Assembly (NCBI GenBank): GCA_027382625.1
Contig: JAJKFJ010020997.1
Span: 1-64,000 of the forward strand
Direction of reading: 5' to 3'
Source: Tetmemena sp. SeJ-2015
Taxonomy: Eukaryota; Ciliophora; Spirotrichea; Sporadotrichida; Oxytrichidae
DNA length: 64,000 nt
Made by a program: the position numbers and the translations under genes
Part shown: in pieces, positions 27,201-39,324 of the stretch
Layout of the letters: every line of letters starts with the position of its first letter
Numbering within the stretch: the stretch's first letter is position 1
The notes under the pieces: model-generated
What the model saw: the letters and a program-made list of their open reading frames with translations, nothing else
What the model was told of the DNA's origin: nothing
The model's database searches: none

Positions 27201-30200
27201 GATCATAAGAACCATCCTCGTCATCTGTTGTTGACAGATTTGAGTTAATGTAGGCAAAGTTCAAACTATCTAACAGAGCTTGATTGGTTTAGACCACAAA
27301 ATTAAATAATTCAACAAATAGCGCTTGCTTGTTATTGCATTGACAATTTTAAATTAAAGCAAAATTTAAACAGTCCACGCTTTAGATAGTCACATTTTTC
27401 ATTGCAAATATAGTCATAGGGAACGAACTATTAAAGTAAATATAGCAAATCTTACAATTAACTGAAGATAAATCCCGTTTAATTAAAAAAAGAGAATTTA
27501 ATTGGTGGTGCTACTTGTAAAGAACAAATTTTTGAAAGTGGTATTTGCTAGCCAGAGCCCATTAAGCCTGGATGTAAAATAAAACTAACTTTCACTTATA
27601 AAAATGTTGAGTCTTTGGCTATAAGAGGGATCTTCATATAGTCGTAGGTATCAGGCAATTCTATTTGTAACACGTCCTTGATAAAGCTGTTCTGTGTCAA
27701 TCCTTTAAGTTTTTAGTTCATAAACTTCTAACTTACCTAACTGATTTGCAATCAAAGTGTTAAAGTGATATAAATATTGCTTTACTATGATAAGTGTTGT
27801 TGATTTTGAGGACACCAAAAAAATCTTTCAAAGTTAGAACGGACCCTCTAGTTTGATTTTGAGTAGGATCGTAGGCGAAGTTGTCTTTGAAGCTCACTTT
27901 TAAAAATGTTAAACATTATCTCTAATTACTATATTAAAAATGTTAAACATTAACTCTAATTACTATATCACTTCGTCTACACTAAGGAATACTCCAGTTT
28001 AGTAGTAGATGCATAAATAATTATAATCCGCAGCCGAGAGAGAAATTTCCCTTGGCTTCTAGAAACTAGTTCTCATAGTCGAAGCCAAAAGATTAATAAA
28101 CCATACTCCAAAATAAGTCAAACTACAAAAGACTTTTAGATTTTTAAAGTCATCAAGAATCTAATTAAGCTTCATCATGTCGTATTATACATCTCTGTAA
28201 TACTCCAGGTCATCGTAGGTGAACAAAGATATGTTCTTGCCCTGAAGAGGAGATAAGGAACATCTGGTAATACCAGAAAGCTTAAAATATAACTTCGGCA
28301 ATATTTTCACCGTTGTTAATGAAAGTCTCATTCTTGAGATACATTCTAAAGGCTCCAATGAAAATAATTTACTTTGCATGATGTTGACGATGCCTTCGTT
28401 GCAAGATGCCAGGTTGCTATCGTAGGTATTTTTTGAAAGCACTGAGTAGTATCTATTGAATACGTACTTTCCTTTTAAATGCATCTCCCATCAATTGAGC
28501 ATCTGAAGGAGCCGTATTAGAGAAGTCCATTACCGATGTAGTAGTTAAAAAGAAAAGCAAATATAACACTTTAATTGACAGATCTTGATTTATTTGAGTG
28601 AGGTTCATAGCAGAGGTCTGTCCAGAATATCGTTTGCCCTTCCAAACGTGCTCCACTGAGCATTGTTGTTGATTGGTAAGCATTGAAAGCTAACCACACA
28701 TAAATATCATAATATTTAAGATTTATTTTTTACACTTCCTCCGTATTTAGGACAGCCGAAATTTCTTTAAAAGGTGTTATTAGTTATAACTACGCCCCCG
28801 CAAGGAGAGTAAGTAGATTTAAAATTCCAGGTCAACATTTATTGATCATAAAATTTAACCAGGAATATATTAATTTAAAATTGACTTTTGGAAATATTGC
28901 ATTTCATTTATTATTTCTTAATAAATTTGTAAAATTTTTTTTTATAAATCGTACCTTCTAATGAATATGGCTGTGGTGCCATAGTAAGCGAAGTTCTGTG
29001 TGAATCTGTTATTTTAAATTAGAATGAATGCTTATTCGTAGGCATTTTGATTAACTTGAACAGAATTTTCAATGTAAACATTTTTATTAATAATTTATAA
29101 ACGACTCCTTTAATGACCGCATTTAGTTAAAATATTATTTCCTTGAAAGGTGTTATTTGTTATAGTCACTGAGAAACCATGCTTTCTTATGGAAATCAGA
29201 TTCTTAATTTGCATGAATTATTATATATCCATAAACACATATATTTTAGGTATGTGTATTTTAAATAATTTTAATTATCTCTTAATCGTAGAAGTGCCAA
29301 AAAAGTCCTGCGACTAAAAGATTGGGTACTTGTCATTGTCATCACTGTATATAAACCCTTGGTCGTTTGAAAATATTTCACACCCGTTTTGATATCCGAG
29401 CAAATTTCCATCAAACGTGGAATCTTTCACTGTGACAGACCCATTGAAAGAAAAAATATATAGACATATTATATAGAATTTTAATTTAAAGATCTAAGGG
29501 TCAGCATTTTCCCGTGGTATTGCAAATCGTAATGTGGCGAGACAAGATTAACCGTATTTTCGTTTGAGAGGAGGAAACCGAAGTTAGTAAAAACACAGGC
29601 CTCAATCAGCAAGGAAATTAATAATAATAAATAGCATATAAAAAATTAAGGAGTAGCAGTTAGTGTCACATTTTACATTAGGGCTGTTTTAGTTTATATA
29701 TTGTCTTTAGATAACAGTGTTTTGGAGATTATTCTATCTGTAGAGTACATTTAATTTACAAATAATTATGATGCCTCTTCTATTTTGCTAAGGACCTTCA
29801 GTTGAGTCTATATTCGGAGAAAAGAAATTTCTGAAATTCCTCACAACAGACCCACAACTTGAGATGCGATCGAACAAGCTATTTCTTATCTTGATAAAAC
29901 AAATTTAAATGGAAAATGAATATAGATATGTCCACCATAGGAGTTAGTCTCAATTAAAGTGTTGAAGTCGTAAAAATAGTTCCTGAATTCACAGTTCTAG
30001 AAGTATGATTAGAGTTATTGAGAATGTGCTTCTTACTTCAATTAGCAGAGTTGGTGGTTCTGTGAGTTGAGAATATCTAGACACGTCGAACTTTATAAAT
30101 GTTTACAAGATATAAATAGTGTTTTATGAATGAGGGCCCATCTGCTATATTACATACTTCACTCCTACATATTTTTAAACTTTAATTCTTACTATAGAGT

Positions 30201-32959
30201 GGCCCCTATAAAATTTGAAAATTAAATTATTTGATTTCTATATTACAGACTTCATAGCTGATGGTCATATCGTAAACTGTGATGGTTTAAGAGCTTTCGT
30301 CCACTTTACAACAAGGTTTAAGTTATGACAGGCACTCGGGTATAGTTTTAAATTTAGCTCCATCTACAATTGAATCTAGACTGTCTATGATAATGTTCTA
30401 TAAAGTTAGTCCTGCTCCAACGTTCAACTAAAACCACTCCCCTTGCTTATTATAGATCCTAACCTTTTAGCTTTTATCTTGGGCGCAGCCTGTGTAGACT
30501 GGTCCTGTGAATATTCCAGAGCAGTAGAAAGGAGAGATCGTTACGCTAATTATCTAAGCCTGATCAATATTAAAAGTATAAGCATCTAATCATCAAAGAC
30601 GGTGGGCTAATAAAGTTTTCGATAGGACTTTAAAATATAGTGGTCCATCAAAGGGTCATAGATCAGCAAGATTTAATAAAAAATTTAAGATATATATCTG
30701 GCAAAGCGTCTCAACAGGTGCGCAAATCTCATAAGCTCTCAGCAAAGCATTTTATAATAATTTTATCTTACAAGTAGCTGAATGGGTTATCTAAGGTGCC
30801 TGCTTACAATTTAGGATCCACGTCATCTGTATTGTAAGGAGGTTTCACGAATAAGAAATCAGTCAAGCTTGAAATAGTCTTTACAATGCATGTCCCAAAA
30901 GATTCTCCTTGATTCATAACCTCAAAGTTATTTTTCAAACTACAGTAAAACTCTCATTTAGTTTACTGAGGTAAAAATTTTGACCACAAGAGGTACATTA
31001 ATCGTAAGAACTGCCCACGCACTCCACACAACTTTTGTCGCAAGTCAAGCAAGTTGAAGATTTAAGCTAACCTCTTATAGAAAACTCCCTTTCGCCATAG
31101 TAGCCAGTTGGGCAAACTGAGACACATATTTAAGGAGAGAAAGAGATGAAATAAATTTTTCCTTGAACTGGATCGTTATACTAAAAGCCGTTTATGCAAG
31201 CAGTGCAGCTATCAGTTCTGATTATCCCATTTGAAGTTTAGCAACTTGAACACTAAGGATAGTAATTTATTTCAGTAGCACTGCTGCTACTAAGGTCACT
31301 ATCTGCAGCAATATTGTTGCAGCCTAAATGCTATTAACTAAAAAATTAATTTGATTACTTAAGCACTCATTATAGTAGGCATTTTAATATTAAATCGGTG
31401 ATTGGTTAAAATAATAAATGGAAAGTTGCATTTTCGTGGAAGTTTAAATCATAGATTCATCCCTAATCTGCAGCTTGTTCGATTGATTATTACAAATTAA
31501 TACGAATTTATTCTTTAATCATCTTCAATGCATCTCTCAGTAGAGAAATATGATGTGCGCACTCATCATCATCCTCATAACCATCTTAATCAGAACTTGT
31601 GTCGCTTTTAACTCTTGACTGAGCGCTCCCACACACAAGTTACAAGGATGAAAAGTTCTTAGAATTTTATGATGAATCAAATGGTCTAATAGTTATTTAA
31701 ATCGGAAACATTTCAACCTCCTCTGATTTATTCCATTTTAATTTAATATCTAATTTAATTCTTATCTTTATTAAATTCTTAGCTATATTGTATAGAGTGT
31801 AGGATTCCTCGCATGTATTGCATTAGCTTCTTCCTTAGTCACAATAGAGGCAATTAGAATCTGAGCATTTGCTGCAATATTTAAATATATTTCTAAGGAT
31901 TCACAAAATAGCCATCATCACAAAGCTAGCACTTTTGATCTACATTTGAATTACCATCGCATTTTAATCACCTGTGTCAGTTTAAGTTTAGATGCAAGAA
32001 TCCAAATAGTCAACTTTAGGATTGGCCAGATTGCATTTGCTCTAGTCATTTGAGAATTAAAATTTTAAGATAATTGAGTATGAATTTTTTAAAAAGAACT
32101 GAGTTAAACAACTTTGGCAGTTGGACTTATCAGTTGGGTCGCAAGACAAGCAATAGGGATTCCCATCGCACTCTACATTAATTATCAGTAAACATCAGTC
32201 AGTCAATTTGCCACTGAAGTTGTAATTTTTTACCTTGGCATAAGTTGAAATCCCTGCCTTGATACTAGTCTTGGAAATTTACCCATCCTTGGTCCTTCCC
32301 TTCTGCATCGCACTTCTCGCATCCTGTAAGAAAACGAATTTAAAGTATTGAGGTTGCAAGAGACGCAATAGTCTCCACAAGATTTGCATACACCAAGGTT
32401 CGGGTCGTTAATGAATTGATATGCGGCTAGAGGGCAGTCAGGCACGCAAAATGTGAATTTTGGAGGGTAAGCTGTACTGTCAACCCCAGTGAGGTTCGAC
32501 AATTAGAAATAAGCCCTCGTTGCACTTAGAGCATTCACAAAAATTAATTGAAATATAGATTAAAAAAATTTCATTCTATATATTGGATAAAGTTCAAGCC
32601 TCCATAATTTTCTTTTGTGCATTTCTAGCAGCCATAGATTTTATAATAAAAATTTTAAGAGTTAACCAGAGCAACCTGAGAAATAATTAATTATTCCCAT
32701 ACCAAGATGGTGCTATAAACTTACGTATACAATTTAAATATGTCTCCACTAAACTATATATATTATTGAATAAATAAATTTCCATTATCGTCCATGAACT
32801 CATAGTCACTTTCACCTAAGATAAAAATTTGCTATTGAAAACTAGAACGTTAGTTAGCTTACAAATAGAGGAGGGTACGAAGCTTGCTCGAAGTAAGATG
32901 AAAAGAGTAAATAGAGTGAATGAGATGAATAAAAAAACAGCGTTTTTTGAAAGTGTCAT
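15290..32959 (-). CDS. Giant beta-helix repeat membrane protein, paralogue B (interrupted by IESs and introns)
   Basis: Starts at ATG 32957-32959 with a typical signal peptide (MTLSKNAVFLFISF, then more hydrophobic residues). A 47-bp GT-AG intron follows, then Cys-rich blocks (for example CVPDCPLAAY, CKSCGDYCVSC, CTSCGQNFY), long beta-helix-like repeats (31-25 kb and 23.9-19.5 kb) separated by a Ser/Thr/Asn/Asp repeat linker, a second Cys-rich region near 19 kb, several membrane segments (18.9-17.4 kb) and a charged cytoplasmic-looking tail (17.3-15.3 kb, with segments such as NPHGQSQRFLVMETQYIDDE and PYDSIRRMIDQEEEEKYNET). It aligns along its length with paralogue A. Four IESs near the 3' end are resolved by that alignment. 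The C-terminal end runs into aberrant sequence, so the stop is not seen. The function is unknown; a surface protein fits the architecture. Confidence 0.75.
17396..17426 (-). other. IES in paralogue B, pointer AAT (plus strand)
   Basis: A 31-bp AT-rich insertion lies between AAT at 17396-17398 and 17427-17429. Removal turns a frame that ends in TGA into EEDN-ILLREKYSETLR, matching IEDNNILREKF in paralogue A, whose own IES lies a few codons away. Confidence 0.7.
18644..18670 (-). other. IES in paralogue B, pointer AAAAT (plus strand)
   Basis: A 27-bp insertion with AAAAT at 18644-18648 and 18671-18675. Without removal the minus frame reads into TGA. With removal it reads LIKFSVDCFL, matching LIKSFQLIAS in paralogue A, which has no insertion here. 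Confidence 0.8.
18800..18819 (-). other. IES in paralogue B, pointer AAAAC (plus strand)
   Basis: A 20-bp insertion between AAAAC at 18800-18804 and 18820-18824. Removal restores SSVFLKIL, matching TSVFQKIL in paralogue A, and avoids a TGA. Confidence 0.8.
18900..18919 (-). other. IES in paralogue B, pointer TGCT (plus strand)
   Basis: A 20-bp insertion between TGCT at 18900-18903 and 18920-18923. Removal gives NVVRIIGILAVAILAIVFMIR, which lines up with NVVRIIAIFLGAILLISFMIR in paralogue A. Confidence 0.8.
23944..24900 (-). repeat. Ser/Thr/Asn/Asp-rich repeat linker in paralogue B
   Basis: Minus-strand reading gives long runs of NSTDTNSTDTTTNTTDTD-type repeats built from short, imperfect hexanucleotide-like units. 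It lies between two beta-helix blocks and has no counterpart recognised in paralogue A. The composition suits a heavily O/N-glycosylated extracellular stalk (inference). The frame changes at least once, so slippage or small IESs are likely. Confidence 0.75.
27901..27968. repeat. 34-bp tandem duplication (one mismatch) in paralogue B
   Basis: A unit beginning TAAAAATGTTAAACATTA occurs at 27901-27934 and 27935-27968 with a single T/A difference. Each copy contains the palindrome TGTTAAACA core. It lies in a break between coding blocks. Confidence 0.85.
32816..32862 (-). other. 47-bp GT-AG intron after the signal peptide of paralogue B
   Basis: On the minus strand it starts GTAAGC and ends ATCTTAG, with a CTAACTAAC branch-like motif. 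Splicing joins FVPSSI-C-ESDYEFMDDNG, carrying the signal peptide into the Cys-rich region in frame. Confidence 0.75.
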
Positions 32960-33446
32960 CCCTATAATTATTTATACTTATTATTCTAAATATAAATCAC
33001 TACTCAAATCAGATCAGACTTTTTTCACAATTAAATTTTGGGAAATTTAATACCTACACACTGTCGTAATGGGACTAAATTAATAATCTAATGATAGATA
33101 TGGAACATTATTTTAATTTTAGTAGTAACATTTTAATAATCCTCTTGAACCTTTAACATGAGTGAATGTTAATTTTAAACCTTAGAGACTGAAAGAGGAT
33201 CCAAAGAGATTAGGGGATGATTCATTTGGTTGAATTATTATATTTGGGAGAGAGTGACTCTATTCTTTCTCTTAATCTCAGGATTTGGATCTTCTTATTA
33301 AAAGCTGACCTCACTCATAAATATTTTCATTTATGAATCACACAGCATTTAATGTGTGTTCACTCTTAATGTAGAGGCTGTGATTTTAATATAATTACTA
33401 AGTAATTTTCACACAATAGATACACGTAAACCCACCAAGCAGCAAC
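32960..33446. promoter_or_regulatory. Divergent intergenic region between paralogue B and aldolase
   Basis: AT-rich spacer of about 490 bp between two genes reading outward. No coding of merit on either strand. It should hold both promoters, but no consensus element could be identified with confidence. Confidence 0.5.
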
Positions 33447-34517
33447 ATGGTAGAGAAGAAGAACTTCACAGAGGAACTCATTGAGACCGCAAGAAGAATC
33501 GTCAGACCCGGATACGGCATCCTCGCCGCCGACGAGTCCACCGGCACCATCGGCCAGCGTTTCGCCAAGATCGAGGTCGAGAACGTTGAGGCAAATAGAC
33601 AAGCCTACAGAGAGCTTCTTTTCACCACTGAGGGACTCGAGAACTACATCTCCGGAGTCATCCTCTTCGAGGAGACCCTCAACCAGAAGGCATCCAATGG
33701 TACCCCCTTCCCCGAGCTCCTCAAGAGCAAGGGCATCATCCCAGGCATCAAGGTCGACAAGGGACTCGTTGTCATCCCAGGCACCAATGATGAGAGCTCC
33801 ACCACCGGACTCGATGGCCTCGCCGACAGATGCAAGAACTACTACGAGAAGGGTGCTAGATTCGCCAAGTGGAGAGCAGTCGTTAAGATTGGACAGGGCA
33901 GACCCTCAGAGGCAGCAGTGCTCGAGACCGCACACACCCTCGCCAGATATGCAGCTATTTGCCAAGAGAATGGACTTGTGCCCATCGTTGAGCCAGAGAT
34001 TCTCACCGACGGAGATCACAACATCAGTGTCTGCGCTGAGATCTCTGAGAGAGTTTTCAGAAAGGTCGTCCAGGCCCTCCATGAGCAAAAGATCCTCCTC
34101 GAGGGTATCCTCCTCAAGCCTAACATGGTCACCCCAGGTGCCACCTCAACTGAGAGAGCAACCGCACAGGAGATCGCATGGCTCACTGTTAGAACTCTTT
34201 CCAGAGTTCTTCCCCCCGCAGTTCCAGGAGTCACCTTCCTCTCAGGCGGTCAAAGCGAGGAGGAGGCTTCCCTCAACTTGAACGAGATGAACAAGATTGA
34301 TGCTAGAATCAGACCCTGGGCCCTCACCTTCTCCTACGGTAGAGCTCTTCAGTCCTCCACCCTCAAGGCATGGGGAGGCAAGGTTGAGAACGTCAAGGCT
34401 GCTCAAGAAGCTCTCCTCGCCAGAGCTAAGGCCAACGGCGAGTCTGCTTTGGGCAAGTACGCTGGTGGTGCCGCTGGAGACACCTCAAGTCAATACGTTG
34501 CTAACTACTCCTACTGA
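33447..34517 (+). CDS. Class I fructose-bisphosphate aldolase
   Basis: 356 codons, ATG to TGA, uninterrupted. It cleaves fructose-1,6-bisphosphate to glyceraldehyde-3-phosphate and dihydroxyacetone phosphate in glycolysis. Family landmarks are clear: [15 protein letters not shown] near residue 24 (active-site Asp29), the AKWR motif (Lys141), VEPEIL (Glu182/Glu184), [13 protein letters not shown] with the Schiff-base Lys224, the [11 protein letters not shown] phosphate-binding region, and a C-terminal Tyr. The length matches animal and plant class I enzymes (about 360). Unlike its neighbours it has no IES, no intron and no TAA/TAG codon at all, and is rich in G/C-ending codons, as expected for a highly expressed gene. 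Confidence 0.97.
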   Translation: MVEKKNFTEELIETARRIVRPGYGILAADESTGTIGQRFAKIEVENVEANRQAYRELLFTTEGLENYISGVILFEETLNQKASNGTPFPELLKSKGIIPGIKVDKGLVVIPGTNDESSTTGLDGLADRCKNYYEKGARFAKWRAVVKIGQGRPSEAAVLETAHTLARYAAICQENGLVPIVEPEILTDGDHNISVCAEISERVFRKVVQALHEQKILLEGILLKPNMVTPGATSTERATAQEIAWLTVRTLSRVLPPAVPGVTFLSGGQSEEEASLNLNEMNKIDARIRPWALTFSYGRALQSSTLKAWGGKVENVKAAQEALLARAKANGESALGKYAGGAAGDTSSQYVANYSY

Positions 34518-35105
34518 GGAGTGTTGTTTGTTGAAGATCTGCAAAAGATCCGCAAGCAGAGGAAACATATGATGCATGTAAACCTAACATCTATTTATTT
34601 CTAAGGTTCTTAAGATTCATATCTTTTTTTTCTCTCGTTATGGTATTGATTCCTGCAGAGATTATCCTAATTAGATGAGAGTGAATCCTTATGTGCATTA
34701 CTCCAATTCAATTGAGGCATAATGAATCATCAATATTATCAAGATTGAATATGGGTGTGGATATATTAAGTTCATAGTAGTAGCTCCTGAAATTGAAAAC
34801 AATAACTCCTAATGAGCTTCAAAATTCAAAAAATAAGATTTTTGATAGTATGTAATTACGAATATGATTTTACTCTTGCACATTAGCTTTCATGAATAAC
34901 TAAATTTAGATTTTAAGAAGAAAAACTACTCAACCACTGATCTGAAGCTATGCCTAACATTAAATTCAAGATTTAATCCTCTTATCTGTCTTATTTATTT
35001 AATAATGATGAGTTAGATTGAATCCCAACTCAATACTTCGCAAGATAACATATTTTTTACTATAAAATAAGTTGCAAATTTTAACGAAATAATGCTTATT
35101 TTTCA
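34518..35105. other. Intergenic region downstream of aldolase
   Basis: AT-rich, about 590 bp, between convergent genes. It should contain both 3' ends. No gene, repeat or conserved RNA seen. Confidence 0.6.
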
Positions 35106-38100
35106 TCATAAATTAGAACGAGATGATTTAACTCTATTGAGTAGTTTTGAGGTAGTGTTGTAATTGCTGGCAATGGTTTATTGATTGATGGGGACTGAGA
35201 CTGTGCAGTATTGCTTGCTGCCCATTTCCAAGTATAGATATTTGACCTAGTTCTGTGTGAGATTAATTCCAAATACTTGTCCATCTTGAGTGGTGGCAAT
35301 TATTATATTAGTGGGCTCAAAGGTAACTGTGGTTAAGGGGCTAGTACACAGTTGAACTTGGTAAAGCCGCTCTAAATTGATATGCGATAAGACTATTAGT
35401 ATTCCATTGGTTAAACCTACCACCAGATACCCATTATCGTAGGGGCCGTATCCAACACATCGTATCTATGATTCAAATAAAATTAATAATCATTAAAGAT
35501 TCTATAAAGTAATTATAGGCTAGAGTCAACAGAAATGTTATATAGATAATGAATGCTGTTAAGATAAAGTATTTAATCCTTTATTAGACAAAGCACTTCG
35601 ATATAATAAATATAAACCAAATTACACTCAAATTATTTCGCTGATAATAAAGATATAAATGGTATTAACTCAGATTAAAAATGTATAAATATATATGCTT
35701 TGTAGTAAAGTTGTGGGTTTATAAAATAAAAAGTAATTAATTGTATAAGGATTAAAATAATTTTAAATTTAATTTAAATTGTAATATGATTTAGTTTGAA
35801 TAAGAGTGAATTGCCTGACAGTTTGTGTTTCATGGTCGTATTACGATATAACGACACTCTTTTTATAGGATTTAAATGGGTTTCTAGATGTCAAAGCCAT
35901 CTATTAATAATATAGAAAAGTTAGTATATCTTTTCAGGAACACCATTTAAAGTTGGCTTGGCTACTTGTGGGAAGTTGCCTGATTAAGACCTATACTGCG
36001 AATACTATTTGAGTTCAGTTTTATTTTCGAAGCTACAATAGCCTAGAATTAGAAAAGTTCGAGGGATACAGTTATTACTCTGCTGAATTATTCCCAAAAT
36101 TACAAAGATAAGTTAATTTTATCAGAATTTACATTACAAAAATTTTACATAAATAGCTACATAACTATAATTTGTTACCTAGGTCTTTATTTTAGAGGAG
36201 GGTACTAAAAAATATCTTTTAATGTGGTCATAAAGTAAGAGATAAGTTAAAAAATTTCTATATATTTATAAACTATAATGAAATAACTGTAGTAGAGTTA
36301 TTTACTTACATGTATTTTATGGTAACTTTATTTAAATAAGTTATGAGATTTTGATTTGATTCCTGCAATATATCTACATATCTGTCTGACCATTCGAGCC
36401 TTGGGATTAAAACCTAATCTATCTTTTAAAAGTCTAAGTCACATTAATATATTTTTGATTCAATTTCTATTTAAAAAGTCACTTCCTTAATCGGAAATGG
36501 TCACTTATTTATTTATAAAATTAAAATATATTTCCTGCCTAGTAGGACACCTGATTTCTTATAGAGATCAAAGAATGTCTCATCCTCATAAACTACAATT
36601 AAGTATTCAGCCAGGCAGCTTATTTTCTTAACTTGCCTCACCTTGAATTAGTTTTACTCCTCTATTTCATTCGAAGGCTTTCCCTTTTAAAGGAGTTATC
36701 TAAAGAAGAATTCCCTAGTGATTAAGAAATCACTCTGAAAAATGATTTCTCTGCATTTCTTCTAATAGAGTTGCAGTTTCCTCTCTTTCTTCTTTGTCTT
36801 TTTACTCTTTGCATCTTCTATGTCTTATTAATCATCCACACTTTCTTCTGGTTCTTCCTTGGTGGCGTCTAAGTCCTTGAAGTAAATCTATATCATCCTA
36901 TCCTCCTCATCTATTAGATACATGATCTTCCCAAAGATGTTATTGCTGCTGTAGAATACTTTATTGAATAGCTGATTTTTGTAGCTGAATATCTTTATCG
37001 CCTTCAGCTCAAAGTCGAATTGAACTGCGGATTACAGATTCATTCAGGTACTCGTTGAAATCCGACGCTTCGATATTATTTTTTGTGGGGTGGTGCTCTT
37101 GTCTAAGTCTATAGGCTTAGCATTCTACACATCCAGGTAATATTCCTCAAAAAAAAGAAACGTATCATCTTAGTTTTAAAATTAATATGACTTGGAGGAA
37201 TTCACTTTCTGGTTAAAGTTTGGGTTTAAATTGTTCCCCTGAATGAGATGCTTGAGCTTTTATTAAGTAACTTTGATTGTGATATTTTCATCATGGAATT
37301 GCTTTCTGATCTGGAAACCCTTGGTGGTCTATTTTAGCTGCGATCTGATGCTCTGCTTTAACTCTGAATCGTCCAAAGCAACTTAATCATTCCCCACATC
37401 TTCTTCGTCGCTCTCAAAAAGAAAATGTCTGTGGGTTGAAAAGTTAATATTGCCAAATAAAGAGAGGAAAAATAAATTAAGAATAGAAATCTTAATAAGG
37501 ATAGTCTTATTTCCGAATTTGGACAGTGTTTGACTTGATTTCATATCTTCTCCTCCTTATCCTTGCAACATTAAATTGCTTTAAATTAATCATATACGTA
37601 ACATTTAGGTTTGATTTAGATTTGCTTGGTCTGCAAAACTATTTCTTTAGATGTCTTAAATTAACTTCTAATAAAATGCTAACTTTTAAAAATATGCCAT
37701 CCTCTGCATTTAAATTCTGAAGTTATTGAATCTCAAGTATGTACAGCTTGGAGCTGTTGATGTCTAGATCCTTAGTGACTACAATCACAAAATCAGAATT
37801 AATGTCCTCCAAAAAGCTAGCGAAGATAATCTCCTCTCTGGTGGCTGTGTAAGGAATCTCCCATTCACATATCACTTTTGCTTATTCCTCAATTGATTAA
37901 ATTATAATCAGTTATCAACTTTTATTTTCTTAACAATAATTGGCTTGAAACTATTTCTGATAGACTTTTGAATTTCTAGTGCTGCTCAAAAGTTGCTTAT
38001 TGAGCTTGCTTCTTGAAGTTGAACTTGCAGGTTGAAAGGGTGTTTCCTCGATAACTGAAGAGCAGCATGAAAGCGGGTTGGTCATTGATAAATTTGAGTT

Positions 38101-38700
38101 AAATTATAATAAACATGATTAAATAAAAGAGTTCCTCTGTGATGTTGATGGTTACTTAGTAGGAGGAGATTGAAAGCTCTGCTTCACACTCAGAATTTAC
38201 ACCTTGATTTTAGAAGAGACCAGGAGTCGCTTATTGTCAAACTCAAATTGCTTTCTGAATCCTTCTTACCTTCTCTGAGAGAAGCTGCTCCAGTCTATCT
38301 CAAAAAGATTCTTCAAATTAATTATCAAGTTTATAAGATTGGCTTGAGTTGAGAACGCAATCTAAGCTGTCTTTGAAAATTTCATGTTCTGAATAAAAAT
38401 AAACACTCCCATCATATTTCTTTTAATAAAGGCGATGTCTTGAAGTCTTAAGATTTCTTCATCCTCTGAGGATTCTGAGTCATCGTCACAGTAGAGTCGT
38501 TGTACATCATCCTCGTCCGAAGAATGCCTCAACGGAGAACCAGGTCTTCTTATATAGCTCTTGCTTTTTCAAAAGCTCATGTCTGTGAGGCAGCCTGCGC
38601 GTATCGATTGGTTTAATTTGGGTTGCTGCTGTTGCTTATTATTACTGTCCAAATCAAAGTAGGATTCTCTATCGAGCTGTGTGCATAAACTACACCCCAT
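35106..38700 (-). CDS. Beta-propeller (WD40-like) protein with possible lipidated N-terminus
   Basis: ATG at 38698-38700 opens MGCSLCTQLDRESYFDLD, a Gly2/Cys3 start that suits N-myristoylation and palmitoylation. An acidic segment follows (SSDEDDVQRLYCDDDSESSE), then strands typical of propeller blades: IIFASFLEDINSDFVIVVTK (37.8 kb), KIFSYKNQLFNKVFYSSNNI (36.95 kb), KVRQVKKISCLAEYLIVVYE (36.6 kb) and IIIATTQDGQVFGINLTQ (35.25 kb). Stop TGA at 35106-35108. Coding is broken by several IESs or introns; one IES is resolved at 38556-38573. The 35.46-36.3 kb part is mostly AT-rich with one short plausible coding block (about 35.94-36.08 kb). No specific family was recognised. Confidence 0.55.
38556..38573 (-). 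other. 18-bp IES, pointer AGCTC (plus strand)
   Basis: AGCTC occurs at 38556-38560 and 38574-38578. The unprocessed minus frame reads DMSF-stop (TGA). Removal of 18 bp deletes the TGA and reads DMSYIRRPGSPLRHSSDEDD without changing the downstream frame. Confidence 0.8.
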
Positions 38701-38839
38701 TATGTATATAAATTTAAAAAGTAATTCAATATAAGCTCATATATTTTCAATTAAAAAGACCTTTACTAGTTAAATGATTAAGTGAAATTATTCATAAACA
38801 CCCCATATCAGTGTAGAAATTCACTAATCAAAAGTATGA

Positions 38840-39222
38840 TCAAAAATCAAAGAAAGGTCTCATTTCGCAGTTCTTGAGCCAATAATAGTCGAGCAGAGAG
38901 CCATCCTCGCCAACTCCAGATGCAGTAAGAGTGGCAAGGGTTCTTGAGTGTGAGACTATGGCATACTTCTCTTGGGTCTCAGAGTCTAATGGGTTAGCAA
39001 GGAGATATTCCCTCATGAAGGTCTTGATGATCTTAGCGCGCTCAAACAGATCGAAGTGGTCTTCATATCTTGGCTCATGAGTAGCTATCTTCTCCAAAAG
39101 CACTTCTAAGTTGTTGATTTCTCCGCTTTCATCTTTCTTCAGAGAGAGGATTAGATCCTTCTACTTGCTGAGGCTTGCAAGAGTGTAGATTTGCCAGAGG
39201 CGAGGGATTCCATACAGGTAGA
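38840..39222 (-). CDS. Scrambled histidine-phosphatase gene, MDS 4 (C-terminal part)
   Basis: Begins with the 11-bp pointer at 39212-39222 (minus-strand TCTACCTGTAT), identical to 48110-48120 on the plus strand. It then runs YGIPRLWQIYTLASLSKQKD to a TGA stop at 38840-38842. It contains KYAIVSHSRTLATLTASG, the second conserved His of the histidine-phosphatase (phosphoglycerate-mutase-like) superfamily, and ends WLKNCEMRPFFDF. The N-terminal catalytic RHG motif is not here but 8.4 kb away on the other strand. The joined protein would act as a cytosolic phosphatase; the substrate is unknown. Confidence 0.85.
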
Positions 39223-39324
39223 TAGATATCATTAGATAGAGAGTCAAAGGCTTGATTAATCAAATAAGGTTTCAACATCTGGTTGGAGATCATTTGAGGT
39301 CTCTAGAACTTATATTAAATAAAA
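39223..39324 (-). other. Germline-only segment between MDS 4 and MDS 2 of the histidine-phosphatase gene
   Basis: 102 bp bounded by the two long pointers (39212-39222 and 39325-39334). In the reconstructed order this DNA is skipped, because MDS 3 comes from the plus strand at 47.97-48.12 kb. Confidence 0.75.

Noticed and set aside
33481..34281. 266-codon overlapping frame inside aldolase
   Set aside because: Plus-strand shadow caused by GC-rich codon bias. Ser/Pro/Arg-rich, no domain; aldolase is unambiguous.
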